Shown here: piece by piece, positions 17,767 to 26,003 of the stretch | Layout of the letters: each line of letters opens with the position of its first letter | Numbering within the stretch: position 1 is the stretch's first letter | NCBI RefSeq assembly: GCF_000468095.1 | Contig: NZ_ASZC01000002.1 | Span: 248,001 to 312,000, forward strand | Direction of reading: 5' to 3' | DNA: 64,000 bases | From: Pantoea sp. AS-PWVM4 | GTDB lineage: Bacteria; Pseudomonadota; Gammaproteobacteria; Enterobacterales; Enterobacteriaceae | Made by a program: the position numbers and the translations under genes | Notes under the pieces: model-generated | What the model saw: only the letters and a program-made list of their open reading frames with translations | Told to the model about the DNA's origin: nothing | Database searches by the model: none

Positions 17767-18738
17767 TCAGTGCGCTGCTTCCGCCTCCGGGATCGCCAGC
17801 GCCTGCATAAACAGCTTAATAATCGGATTTATTTTGCGGCCCTTCTTCATCATCAGGCAGAACGGATTCTCCATACGAATCGATTCATCCCCCAATTCAC
17901 ACAACTGGCCGCGTGCAATAAACGCCGCCGCGTAGTGTTCGGGTAAATAGCCAATAAAATGCCCGGTCAGAATCAGCATGGCGACGGATTCAACCTGAAC
18001 AGCCTGTACGCCGCTGTCCTGTAATGGAATAAGTCGTCGTGCATCGCGCGGCGTAACATATAAATGATTTATGACTTTTTGTTCGCGTAATAATGCCAGC
18101 GATATTTTATGGTCGGCGCTGCCGGAATAAAGTGGATGACCAGCAGAGCAATATAATTTCGAATATTCTTTATATAACGGGAAGTAATCGAAATCACTTT
18201 TCATTTCATAAACCGGCGCAATACCGCAATGAAAACGCCCTTCGCTAATACCGCGTTCAATATCATCTAATTGTGCCGTTTGCAGACGGATTTGTACCTT
18301 TGGTGCATTCTGGTGCAGCTGTTGCACCGCGCTGGTGACCGGGGAGTGCGGGTCGGAGATGGTGTTATCCACCACGCAAATCGCGATGTCGCCCAGCAGC
18401 TCGTTGCGGCTGTTGTGCAGCCGCTCGCGGAACAGATTAAGCGAGACGAACAGCTCCAGCGTCGCCTGATAGACGTTGATACCGTACTGCGTCAGTTCAA
18501 AGCCTTCGCGCCCACGGCTGCACAGCGTCATGCCGAGACGAATTTCCAGATCGGAAACCTGTTTACTGATTGCTGCCAGACCAATATTCAGCTCGTGGCT
18601 GGCGGCAGTTAATCCACCGGCTTCTACCACGCATTTAAATACGCGTAGCAATTTTAAATCGATATTACTTAATGCCAGCACCGCATTGTCGCTGCGATTG
18701 ATTGCATTGTTTCCAGACTGGGAAACTTTACTTTCCAT
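17767..18738 (-). CDS. LysR-family regulator of the lyase cluster
   Basis: 323-residue regulator. The helix-turn-helix is at about 28-85 (LLRVFKCVVEAGGLTAASHELNIGLAAISKQVSDLE). The rest is the periplasmic-binding-like effector domain. It is divergent from the argininosuccinate-lyase-like gene, the usual place for a LysR activator. Its C-terminal block (ILTGHFIGYLPEHYA) is strikingly like that of the LysR protein at 28260-29156 (ILSGRFIGYLPEHYA), so the two are probably paralogues bracketing one locus. The ribosome site before ATG 18738 is weak. Confidence 0.85.
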   Translation of the reverse strand: MESKVSQSGNNAINRSDNAVLALSNIDLKLLRVFKCVVEAGGLTAASHELNIGLAAISKQVSDLEIRLGMTLCSRGREGFELTQYGINVYQATLELFVSLNLFRERLHNSRNELLGDIAICVVDNTISDPHSPVTSAVQQLHQNAPKVQIRLQTAQLDDIERGISEGRFHCGIAPVYEMKSDFDYFPLYKEYSKLYCSAGHPLYSGSADHKISLALLREQKVINHLYVTPRDARRLIPLQDSGVQAVQVESVAMLILTGHFIGYLPEHYAAAFIARGQLCELGDESIRMENPFCLMMKKGRKINPIIKLFMQALAIPEAEAAH

Positions 18739-18802
18739 CTTTGCTATTCAACTCCGGAATTATTGCGGTGAAAGTGTAGTGAACCTGAAATGTGCCGCGT
18801 TT

Positions 18803-18841
18803 ACCAGCGTAGCAATAAAATAAGTTTTTATTATCGCTGGT
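18803..18841. promoter_or_regulatory. Imperfect 39-base palindrome in the LysR/lyase divergent region
   Basis: Outer arms ACCAGCG (18803-18809) and CGCTGGT (18835-18841) and inner arms AATAAAA (18814-18820) and TTTTATT (18826-18832) form one dyad in the 146-base gap. It ends 43 bases before the lyase ATG. Candidate LysR operator or 5' leader hairpin. Confidence 0.5.
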
Positions 18842-18884
18842 GCCTAATTCATCTCGCTATTGATTATTGGTAAGGGGAAATTGC

Positions 18885-20312
18885 ATGTCTGAGAAAGCAG
18901 AACTGTTATGGGGTGCGCGTTTTAAAGCCGCACCGGCGGCCAGTTTAACCGCGCTGTCGCGTAGCCCGGATTACTACTTTGCCCTGGCTCCTTACGATTT
19001 TGCTGGCTGCCGTGCCCACGCCCGTGAACTGGCGCGTGGCGAACTGCTGAGCGACGCGGAACTGAGCACCATGCTGGCGGCGATTGATGAGTTGGATGCT
19101 GAGTTCCGCGCCGGTCAGTTGCATCCCATCGCGGCGGATGAAGATGTGCATACCTTTGTCGAGCGCGCACTGACCGAACGCTTAGGGCCGCTGGGCGGCA
19201 AGCTACGCGCCGGTCGTTCACGTAACGATCAAACCGTCAACGACCTGCGCCTCTACCTGCGCGATAACGGCCGTAAGGTGGTCACCGCGCTGCTCGGGCT
19301 GCAACAGGCATTGGTCGAGCAGGCGGCACAGCACACCGAAAGCGTGGCACCGGGCTTTACCCATCTGCAACAGGCGCAGCCGATTGTCTTTGGTCATCAG
19401 TTGCTGGCGCATGCGCAATCCTTCGCCCGCGATATCGAGCGTATGCAGGACTGGGATCGCCGTAGTGCGCGCTGCCCGCTCGGCGCGGCGGCAATGGCCG
19501 GTTCCGCCATTGCGCGTCAGCCAGAATTAGCCGCCGCCGACCTGGCCTATCTCGCGCCGTGCGAGAACTCAATTGATGCGGTTGCCAGCCGTGACTACGC
19601 TGCCGAATTCCTGTTTGTCACCAGCATGATTGGCATCAACCTGTCGCGCCTGTGTGAAGAGGTGTGCATGTGGGCCTCGCGTCAGTTCCGCTGGGTTGAG
19701 CTACACGACAGCTACGCCACCGGTAGCTCGATCATGCCGCAGAAGAAGAACCCGGATATCGCCGAGTTGACGCGTGGCCGTTCGGGCCGCCTGGTCGGCA
19801 ACCTGACGGCGCTGCTCACCACCATGAAAGCGATGCCGCTGTCTTACAACCGCGACCTGAGCGACGACAAACGCAACGTGATTGACGCCGTCGATACCCT
19901 GTTGCTGGTGCTGCCTGCGATGGCCGGCATGATGGCGACGCTGAAATTCAACACCGAGGTGATGCGTGAGCAGGCCCCGGATGGTTTCACCCTGGCGACG
20001 GAAGTGGCCGACTGGCTGGCGATGCGCGGCGTGCCGTTCCGTGAAGCACACGAAATCACCGGTCAACTGGTACAGCTGTGCGAGCAGCAAGGTTGTGGCT
20101 TGTCCGATCTGAGCGATGCGCAGTTACAGGCGGTCGATAGCCGTCTGACCGCCGAAGTCCGTGGCGCACTGACGCTCGAATCCGCGCTGGCAGTCCGTAA
20201 CGGTTACGGCGGCACGGCACCGGTGCGGGTACGCGAGCAACTGGCGCGTCTGCAAACCCTGATGCAGGCCCAGCAACAGTGGGCTGACGACTACGCTGGC
20301 CCGCGCGCCTGA
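18885..20312 (+). CDS. Argininosuccinate lyase-family C-N lyase
   Basis: 475-residue member of the aspartase/fumarase superfamily, argininosuccinate lyase branch. The signature GSSIMPQKKNPD (about 283-294) carries the catalytic Ser on the mobile loop. Other conserved blocks are LRAGRSRNDQ and FTHLQQAQP. The reaction is release of fumarate from an N-succinyl (aspartate-derived) adduct. It is not in an arginine biosynthesis operon but heads an ABC-importer operon, so a catabolic substrate is likely. The EDDS lyase of Chelativorans belongs to this same branch, so an iminodisuccinate-, EDDS- or argininosuccinate-like compound is a reasonable guess. ATG 18885 follows AAGGGG. Confidence 0.85.
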   Translation: MSEKAELLWGARFKAAPAASLTALSRSPDYYFALAPYDFAGCRAHARELARGELLSDAELSTMLAAIDELDAEFRAGQLHPIAADEDVHTFVERALTERLGPLGGKLRAGRSRNDQTVNDLRLYLRDNGRKVVTALLGLQQALVEQAAQHTESVAPGFTHLQQAQPIVFGHQLLAHAQSFARDIERMQDWDRRSARCPLGAAAMAGSAIARQPELAAADLAYLAPCENSIDAVASRDYAAEFLFVTSMIGINLSRLCEEVCMWASRQFRWVELHDSYATGSSIMPQKKNPDIAELTRGRSGRLVGNLTALLTTMKAMPLSYNRDLSDDKRNVIDAVDTLLLVLPAMAGMMATLKFNTEVMREQAPDGFTLATEVADWLAMRGVPFREAHEITGQLVQLCEQQGCGLSDLSDAQLQAVDSRLTAEVRGALTLESALAVRNGYGGTAPVRVREQLARLQTLMQAQQQWADDYAGPRA

Positions 20313-20322
20313 GGAGACGCTG

Positions 20323-21195
20323 ATGTCGCAATCGACCACCACCGCAACCAACAACGTCAGTAGCCAACCGCATTACGATCTCGATCGTTATCAGGTGGTG
20401 CCGCGCCGTTATTATGGCCGTATCACCGCCTCGGCGGTCATCCTGATCCTGCTGGCGTTGCTGGTTAACGCCTTTGCGCACGGCAATATCGAATGGTCGT
20501 TTGTCGGCCAGTTCTTTACCGCCAAAGCGATTCTCGACGGGGTGGTCAACACCCTGATTATGTCCGTGCTGGCGATGGGCTTCGGCGTGTTGTTCGGGGT
20601 GATCACCGCCATCATGTACATGTCGCCGAACCCGGTGCTGCACTACATCGCGGTTGGTTACGCCTGGATCTTCCGTGGCACGCCGCTGATTCTGCAACTG
20701 CTGTTGTGGTTCAACCTGGCGTTGGTGTTTCCCACCATCAGCATTCCCGGCGTGTTCAGCGTACAAACCGTCACCGTCATGACACCGTTCCTCGCGGCAC
20801 TGCTCGGCCTGAGCATCAACCAGGGGGCGTACACCTCCGAAGTGGTACGTGCCGGTCTGCTGTCGGTGGATACCGGTCAGTACGAGGCGGCGAAAGCCAT
20901 CGGTATGCCGCGTTTGCAGGCGTTGCAGCGCATTATTTTGCCGCAGGCGATGCGCGTCATCCTGCCGCCGGTAGGCAACGAATTTATCAGCATGATCAAG
21001 ACCACCAGTCTGGCGAGCATGATCCAGTACTCGGAACTGCTCTACAACACCCAGAACATCTACTTCGCCAACGCACGCGTGATGGAACTGCTGTTTGTGG
21101 CCGGTATCTGGTACCTGATTGTGGTGACGGTGCTGTCGTTTGGTCAGAGCCAGCTGGAACGCTACTTCTCACGCGGCCATCGCCGTCGTCACTAA
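20323..21195 (+). CDS. Polar amino acid ABC transporter permease
   Basis: 290-residue inner-membrane permease of the HisMQ/GlnP type. A long cytoplasmic N-terminus (about 40 residues) precedes the helices. Typical blocks are FRGTPLILQLLLW and the EAA loop EAAKAIGMPRLQALQRIILPQAMRVILPP. Only one permease gene is present, so a homodimer is expected. It starts ten bases after the lyase stop behind GGAG. Confidence 0.88.
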   Translation: MSQSTTTATNNVSSQPHYDLDRYQVVPRRYYGRITASAVILILLALLVNAFAHGNIEWSFVGQFFTAKAILDGVVNTLIMSVLAMGFGVLFGVITAIMYMSPNPVLHYIAVGYAWIFRGTPLILQLLLWFNLALVFPTISIPGVFSVQTVTVMTPFLAALLGLSINQGAYTSEVVRAGLLSVDTGQYEAAKAIGMPRLQALQRIILPQAMRVILPPVGNEFISMIKTTSLASMIQYSELLYNTQNIYFANARVMELLFVAGIWYLIVVTVLSFGQSQLERYFSRGHRRRH

Positions 21196-21207
21196 GGAGT
21201 GAGAGAG

Positions 21208-21972
21208 ATGAGAAACATCGTGCGCGCCGTCAAGGTGAACAAATATTTCGACCAGTTCCACGCCTTGAAGGATGTCAGCCTTGAGGTGAATTACGGCGAG
21301 GTGATGTGCATTCTCGGGCCATCCGGCTCCGGTAAAAGCACCTTTCTGCGCTGTATCAACCAACTGGAGAAAATCGACCAGGGGGGGATCTGGGTCGATA
21401 ACGAACTGGCGGGCTACCGTATCAACGGCAACAAACTTTACCCGTTGAGTGATAAGCAGATCGCCCGCCAGCGCCTGCAAACCGGCATGGTCTTTCAGCG
21501 CTTCAATCTGTTCCCGCATAAAACCGCGCTGGAAAACATCATCGAAGGACCGTGCCGCGTGCTGCTGCGTCCGAAACGTGAAGCCAGCGAAGAGGCGATG
21601 GCGCTGCTGGATCGCGTCGGACTGGCGCACAAAGCCCACGACTACCCACAGTCGCTGTCCGGCGGCCAACAGCAGCGCGTGGCGATTGCCCGTGCGTTGG
21701 CGATGAAACCGAAATTAATGCTGTTTGATGAACCTACCTCGGCACTCGATCCGGAAATGGTCGGCGAAGTGCTGGCGGTGATGCGTCAACTGGCAAAAGA
21801 AGGCACCACCATGCTGGTCGTTACCCATGAAATGGGCTTTGCCCGTGAAGTGGCGAACCAGGTGGTGTTTATGGACGAGGGACGCATTATCGAGCAGGGC
21901 GCACCGGAAGACATTCTGTTGAACCCGCAAAACCCACGGATGAAAAACTTTATCAACGCGATTCTTCTTTAA
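21208..21972 (+). CDS. Polar amino acid ABC transporter ATPase
   Basis: 254-residue ATPase of the GlnQ/HisP class. Walker [10 protein letters not shown], signature [14 protein letters not shown], Walker [15 protein letters not shown] and switch His VTHEMGFA are intact. The ATG at 21208 has AAGGAG eight bases upstream; the in-frame GTG 21199 lies in that site. A longer loop after Walker A (about 50-85) is as in HisP-type ATPases that work with basic amino acids. Confidence 0.9.
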   Translation: MRNIVRAVKVNKYFDQFHALKDVSLEVNYGEVMCILGPSGSGKSTFLRCINQLEKIDQGGIWVDNELAGYRINGNKLYPLSDKQIARQRLQTGMVFQRFNLFPHKTALENIIEGPCRVLLRPKREASEEAMALLDRVGLAHKAHDYPQSLSGGQQQRVAIARALAMKPKLMLFDEPTSALDPEMVGEVLAVMRQLAKEGTTMLVVTHEMGFAREVANQVVFMDEGRIIEQGAPEDILLNPQNPRMKNFINAILL

Positions 21973-21990
21973 CTGACCGGGGTGATTTGA

Positions 21991-22812
21991 ATGAAAAAAC
22001 TGTTACTGAGCGCCGTAAGTGCCGCGCTGTTGCTGCAATCGTCGGCCTGGGCCGATATCGCTGTGCCAGCGTCGATCAAAGAGAAAGGTTTGACCGTGGC
22101 GATCATGCCGAACTATCCGCCGATGGATTTTAAAGATCCGGCCAGCAACCAGTTGACCGGCGTCGATTACGATCTCGGCATGGCGATTGGTCAGAAGCTG
22201 GGCGTGAAGATCAACTGGCAGGAGATCGCGTTTGAACAGATGGTCAACGCCGTGGTGACCAAACGCGTTGATATGGTGATGTCCGGTATGACCGACACCA
22301 AAGAACGCCAGAAGGTGGTTAACTTTATCGACTACTTCAAAACCGGCCCGCAGTTCTACACCTTATCCGCACGCAGCGACATCAACAGCGCGATGGATTT
22401 GTGCGGCAAGCGCGTAGGCACCAGCCGTCGCACCACCTTCCCGCAGGAAATTGCTAACTGGAGCAAAGCCCACTGCGAAGCCGCCGGTAAGCCCGCCATC
22501 ATTGTGGTCGGGGCGGAAGGGACGGCGGATGCCCGCACTCAGTTGCGTCAACGTCGTCTGGATGGCGCGGTACAGGGCAGCGAAACCCTGCCGTACATCA
22601 TGAACCTGGAAAAGGGCACCTTTAAGCCGCTCGATAAAGCCTTCTCCTTCCAGTACACCGGCATGGCGATCGGTAAAGATGCATCGGATCTGACCACCGC
22701 CGTGCAGGGCGCGCTGGATGCGATGATTGCCGACGGCACTTACCAGAAGATCCTCAGCAAATGGGGTCTGGGCGACAACGGTGTGGCAAAAGCCACGGTA
22801 AACCAGGGCTAA
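21991..22812 (+). CDS. Amino acid ABC transporter substrate-binding protein
   Basis: 273-residue periplasmic protein of family 3. Residues 1-21 form a Sec signal peptide (ending SSAWA-DIAVP). The ligand-binding pattern NYPPMDFKDPASNQLTGVDYDLGMAIGQKLG is typical. The lobe residues that grip the amino acid group (MSGMTDTKERQKVVNFIDY) are present. Together with the permease and ATPase it would import the substrate of the lyase. Ligand unknown. Confidence 0.88.
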   Translation: MKKLLLSAVSAALLLQSSAWADIAVPASIKEKGLTVAIMPNYPPMDFKDPASNQLTGVDYDLGMAIGQKLGVKINWQEIAFEQMVNAVVTKRVDMVMSGMTDTKERQKVVNFIDYFKTGPQFYTLSARSDINSAMDLCGKRVGTSRRTTFPQEIANWSKAHCEAAGKPAIIVVGAEGTADARTQLRQRRLDGAVQGSETLPYIMNLEKGTFKPLDKAFSFQYTGMAIGKDASDLTTAVQGALDAMIADGTYQKILSKWGLGDNGVAKATVNQG

Positions 22813-22825
22813 CAGGAGGCGGCTG

Positions 22826-23671
22826 ATGCAACAACCGGGCGCAGTGCGCTGGCCACAGGGCAGGCGCGGCTGTATGGCGCTGGCGTTTGACCTTGATGGT
22901 CCCACCGGCGATGCCATGTTGAATGGCAGCCTGTGGTCGACGCCGGAGTATTTCACCTTTGGCGCTTACGGGCCGTACCGCGCGCTCGGGCGTTTGCTCG
23001 ATCTGCTGCGGGCGTTTCAACTGCCCGCCACCTTCTTTGTTCCCGCGTGGGTGGTGGAGCAGTGGCCGCAGCAGTGCCAGGCGATTATTGAGCAGGGCCA
23101 CGAAGTGGCTTATCACGGCTATCGCCACGAATCTTTCTGGGCGATTTCGCCGGAAGAACAACGGGCGGTGATGGCAAAATCGGCGGCGATCTTTAAACAA
23201 TATCTCGGCATTACCGCTTGTGGCTTTCGCACGCCGTCAGGTGACTGGCATGCAGAAACGCCGCAGATCCTGCGTGACGCTGGGGTGATCTACTCCAGCA
23301 GTATGCGCGGCGACGATCGTCCCTACAGCATCCCGGTAGCTGGACATACGCCGCTGGTGGAAATCCCCGGCAAATGGGAGATGGATGATTACGCCTCGCT
23401 GGCCTATACGCGCCAGCCGGACTTCCCGAAAGGCGGCGATCGTATTGCCAGCTATGCCCACACCCGCGACAACTGGCAGCGCGAATTTGATGGCGCGATG
23501 GATGAGGGCTTATGCCTGACCACCCTGTTCCATCCGAAAATCTCCGGTCAGCCAGGGCGGTTGCTGCTGCTGGAGCAGCTGTTTGAACATATGACGGCGC
23601 GCGATGATGTGTGGTTTGCGCGTTGCGATGCGGTGGCGCAGTGGTACTTGCAGGAGCAGCAGCATGACTGA
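22826..23671 (+). CDS. NodB/PuuE-type polysaccharide-deacetylase-fold hydrolase (first copy)
   Basis: 281-residue protein of the carbohydrate esterase 4 / allantoinase PuuE fold. The metal triad candidates are all present: D22 and D24 in AFDLDGPT, H97 and H101 in YHGYRHE. The later motifs GFRTPSGDW and LTTLFHPKISGQPGR fit the HpPgdA/PuuE subgroup, whose members open cyclic amides and imides rather than deacetylate sugars. No signal peptide, so it is cytoplasmic. GGAGG precedes the ATG, and it overlaps the next gene by eight bases. In this operon it may hydrolyse an amide or cyclised form of the imported compound. Confidence 0.8.
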   Translation: MQQPGAVRWPQGRRGCMALAFDLDGPTGDAMLNGSLWSTPEYFTFGAYGPYRALGRLLDLLRAFQLPATFFVPAWVVEQWPQQCQAIIEQGHEVAYHGYRHESFWAISPEEQRAVMAKSAAIFKQYLGITACGFRTPSGDWHAETPQILRDAGVIYSSSMRGDDRPYSIPVAGHTPLVEIPGKWEMDDYASLAYTRQPDFPKGGDRIASYAHTRDNWQREFDGAMDEGLCLTTLFHPKISGQPGRLLLLEQLFEHMTARDDVWFARCDAVAQWYLQEQQHD

Positions 23672-24542
23672 ATCTTCCCGCTGGCCGCTGGGCTTCCAGT
23701 CGGCGGCGATTATCACCATCGATTTTAACGATATTCATGGAATTCTCACCCAGGCACCGGCGGTGGCAGGGCGCGACAAAACCCTGTCGGTATGGCGCTA
23801 TGGCACGCTGCGCGGCGTCGAGCGTCTGTTGAGCCTGCTGGCGGAAAAACAGCTCAAAGCCAGTTGGTGTCTGCCTGCGATTGTGGCGGAGGAGCAGCCG
23901 GAGTGGGTGCAACGCATCATCGCTGATGGCCATGAAATCGCCTGTAGCGGCGACCGCCATGAGGATTTCTCCACGCTGACCCTGGAACAACAAATTGCCA
24001 GCATCACGCGGGGTTGCGACAAACTGGCGCAATTAACCGGACAACCGATACAGGGTTTCCGCACCCCGGCAGGTCAGTGGAAGCCGGGGCTGGCACAGGC
24101 GTTGATTGAGCAGGGAATTCGCTGGTCCTCCAGCTGGCGCGGAGACGATCTGCCCTATTTCCACCCTGGCACCCGGCTGGTGGAACTGCCGATGCACTAC
24201 ACGCTGGAAGATGAACCCTATTTTGCCTTTAACCTCAGTCCGGCGATTCCGCCGGGACAGTCGCGTATTGCCCCCTATGGCGAAACCCTCGACAACCTTA
24301 CCCAGGATTTCCGCGGTTTCCATCGTTTTGGCCTGTGTTATCTGCTGCGTTTGCACCCGGAGATCATCGGCACGGCCGGACGCATTGGTCTGCTGCGCTC
24401 GCTGCTCGATACGCTGCAACAACACAACGTATGGATCGCCACGGCGCAGCAGGTGGCAGCGCACTGGCAGACCCAACCCGACAACGGCGCGGATCATCCG
24501 GCTGAAGTTTTCACCCGCATCATCGGAGAGAACAATGCTTAA
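23664..24542 (+). CDS. NodB/PuuE-type fold protein with altered metal site (second copy)
   Basis: 292-residue paralogue of the preceding protein. The same fold motifs are recognisable (GFRTPAGQW, YLLRLHPEIIGTAGR), but in the metal site N22 replaces the second Asp (TIDFND) and S95 replaces the first His (CSGDRHE); H99 is kept. It may be metal-free, as PuuE allantoinase is, or a non-catalytic partner of the first copy. Start at 23664 behind AGGAG, overlapping the upstream gene by eight bases and the downstream gene by eight. Confidence 0.8.
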   Translation: MTESSRWPLGFQSAAIITIDFNDIHGILTQAPAVAGRDKTLSVWRYGTLRGVERLLSLLAEKQLKASWCLPAIVAEEQPEWVQRIIADGHEIACSGDRHEDFSTLTLEQQIASITRGCDKLAQLTGQPIQGFRTPAGQWKPGLAQALIEQGIRWSSSWRGDDLPYFHPGTRLVELPMHYTLEDEPYFAFNLSPAIPPGQSRIAPYGETLDNLTQDFRGFHRFGLCYLLRLHPEIIGTAGRIGLLRSLLDTLQQHNVWIATAQQVAAHWQTQPDNGADHPAEVFTRIIGENNA

Positions 24543-25893
24543 TCAGCTGGCGAGTTTTATTGCTGAAACCCGTTTTGACCAGTTGCCTGTGGCGCTGGTG
24601 GAGCAGGCTAAACGTCACTTCCTCGATACACTTGGCGCTTCGCTGGCGGGTAGCGATAGCCCGATCTGGCGTGAGTGTCAGACGCTGGTCGAGGCTGAGG
24701 GCGGTTATGCTCAGGCGCAGGTGTGGGGCAGCGCGCAACAGGTCAATGCCCGTCAGGCAGCATGGCTGAATGGCGTGGCGGCGCATATGTATGAGCTGGA
24801 CGATACCGGTGGCTGTGACCATTCCGGTGCGGTGGTGATCCCGGCATTGCTGGCGGTGCTGCCGCTGGCCCCGCAGCCGGTGAGTGGCCAGGCGCTGCTG
24901 ACCGCAATGGTGATCGGTTATGACATTGGGCGTCGGGTGCTGGAGGCTTGCGGCGGTTATTCGGCGCATAACGGTGCGGGCTGGCACTCCACCGCCAGCT
25001 GTGGCGTGTTTGGCGCGGCGGCAGCGGTGTGTTCGCTGTTGCAACTCACCCCGGCGCAAAGCGCTTCGGCGCTGGGTATTGCGGCCAGTTTCAGTGGGGG
25101 ATTGTGGGGCTTTATTCACGACGGTTCGCATACCAAAAAACTGCACGCAGCGCGTGCGGCGGAAGGTGGGGTACAGGCAGCACTGCTGGCGCAACGTGGC
25201 ATCAGCGGTCCTGCGGCGGTCTTCGAGCCGCGCTGGGGTGGCTTCCTGCAAACCCTGGCGCTGGACACTCAGCAGCCCGAGGCGCTGGTGGCCGATCTCG
25301 GCGTGGTGTGGAAGCTGGCGCGCTGTTCGATCAAGCCCTATGCCGCCTGTCGTGGCACCCATTCGGCAATTGATGCGCTGGGTATGCTGTTGCAGCAACA
25401 AGCGCTGGCGACCGCAGATATCGCGCGCATTGTGGTGGGGTTGAACCCCTTCCTGCTGGAGATGTGTGGCACCCGTGATGTCGCCAGCCTGGCGGCGGCG
25501 CAGATGAGTTTGCCTTATGCGCTGACGGCGCGCGCGTTGTATGGCGCGGCAGACCTGGCCAGCTATGATGAGGCAAAACGCCAGCATCCTGATGCAGAAG
25601 CCTTGATGGCGCGGGTGGAGCTGGTGATCGATCCTGAGCAGAACCGCGACGCTGAACCCTGGGTGCGGCTGGAGACGGTGCAAGGTGAGCAGTGGCAGCA
25701 ACATGTGGCGGTGCCGTCCGGAGCACCCGCCAATCCGCTGAGCCTGGAGGCACTGCTGGCGAAATACCGTAGCCTCGCGGCGCGCGTCCTGCCAGAAGAG
25801 CAGGTGGCGCAGTTGGAAGCGATGTGCATGACGCTGGATGACATTAGCGATGTCAGTCAGATTGCGGCGTTACTGGCAGTCAAACAACATTAA
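24535..25893 (+). CDS. MmgE/PrpD family protein
   Basis: 452-residue member of the family that holds 2-methylcitrate dehydratase, cis-aconitate decarboxylase and iminodisuccinate epimerase. Typical blocks: NGVAAHMYELDDTGGCDHSGAVVIPALLA (about 77-105), HSTASCGVFGAAAAV, KKLHAARAAEGGV and KPYAACRGTHSAIDA. It overlaps the deacetylase-like gene by eight bases and is the last gene of the operon. Next to an argininosuccinate-lyase-type enzyme, the iminodisuccinate-epimerase subgroup is the most suggestive match: an epimerase that turns stereoisomers into the form the lyase accepts. This is inference; a dehydratase is also possible. Confidence 0.82.
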   Translation: MLNQLASFIAETRFDQLPVALVEQAKRHFLDTLGASLAGSDSPIWRECQTLVEAEGGYAQAQVWGSAQQVNARQAAWLNGVAAHMYELDDTGGCDHSGAVVIPALLAVLPLAPQPVSGQALLTAMVIGYDIGRRVLEACGGYSAHNGAGWHSTASCGVFGAAAAVCSLLQLTPAQSASALGIAASFSGGLWGFIHDGSHTKKLHAARAAEGGVQAALLAQRGISGPAAVFEPRWGGFLQTLALDTQQPEALVADLGVVWKLARCSIKPYAACRGTHSAIDALGMLLQQQALATADIARIVVGLNPFLLEMCGTRDVASLAAAQMSLPYALTARALYGAADLASYDEAKRQHPDAEALMARVELVIDPEQNRDAEPWVRLETVQGEQWQQHVAVPSGAPANPLSLEALLAKYRSLAARVLPEEQVAQLEAMCMTLDDISDVSQIAALLAVKQH

Positions 25894-26003
25894 CGTTGCG
25901 CGATGAATCGCGCCGCTACACATATTGGTACATCAACGTTGCGCGATGAATCGCGCCGCTACACATATTGGTACATCTCGTAGCGGCGCGATTTATCGCG
26001 CGG
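25892..26003. repeat. 43-base tandem duplication plus inverted copy of the dispersed repeat
   Basis: Two exact 43-base units (25892-25934, 25935-25977), each holding GCGCGATGAATCGCGCCGCTAC, then an inverted copy at 25979-26003. The first unit begins in the TAA stop of the MmgE/PrpD gene. The block fills the gap to the convergent dehydrogenase gene. Confidence 0.92.

Noticed and set aside
18885..20312. Assignment as the biosynthetic argH
   Set aside because: Not with argC, argB or argG, and operonic with an importer, deacetylase-fold and MmgE/PrpD genes; family membership is certain but the arginine-pathway role is not supported.
24520..25704. Long minus-strand open frame (394 codons) opposite the MmgE/PrpD gene
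   Set aside because: Low-complexity Arg/Gln/His-rich translation typical of the antisense of a GC-rich gene, no ribosome site, no family resemblance.
25892..26003. Repeated block considered as a CRISPR array
   Set aside because: Only two directly repeated units with no variable spacers between them and no cas genes; it is a duplication of a dispersed hairpin element.
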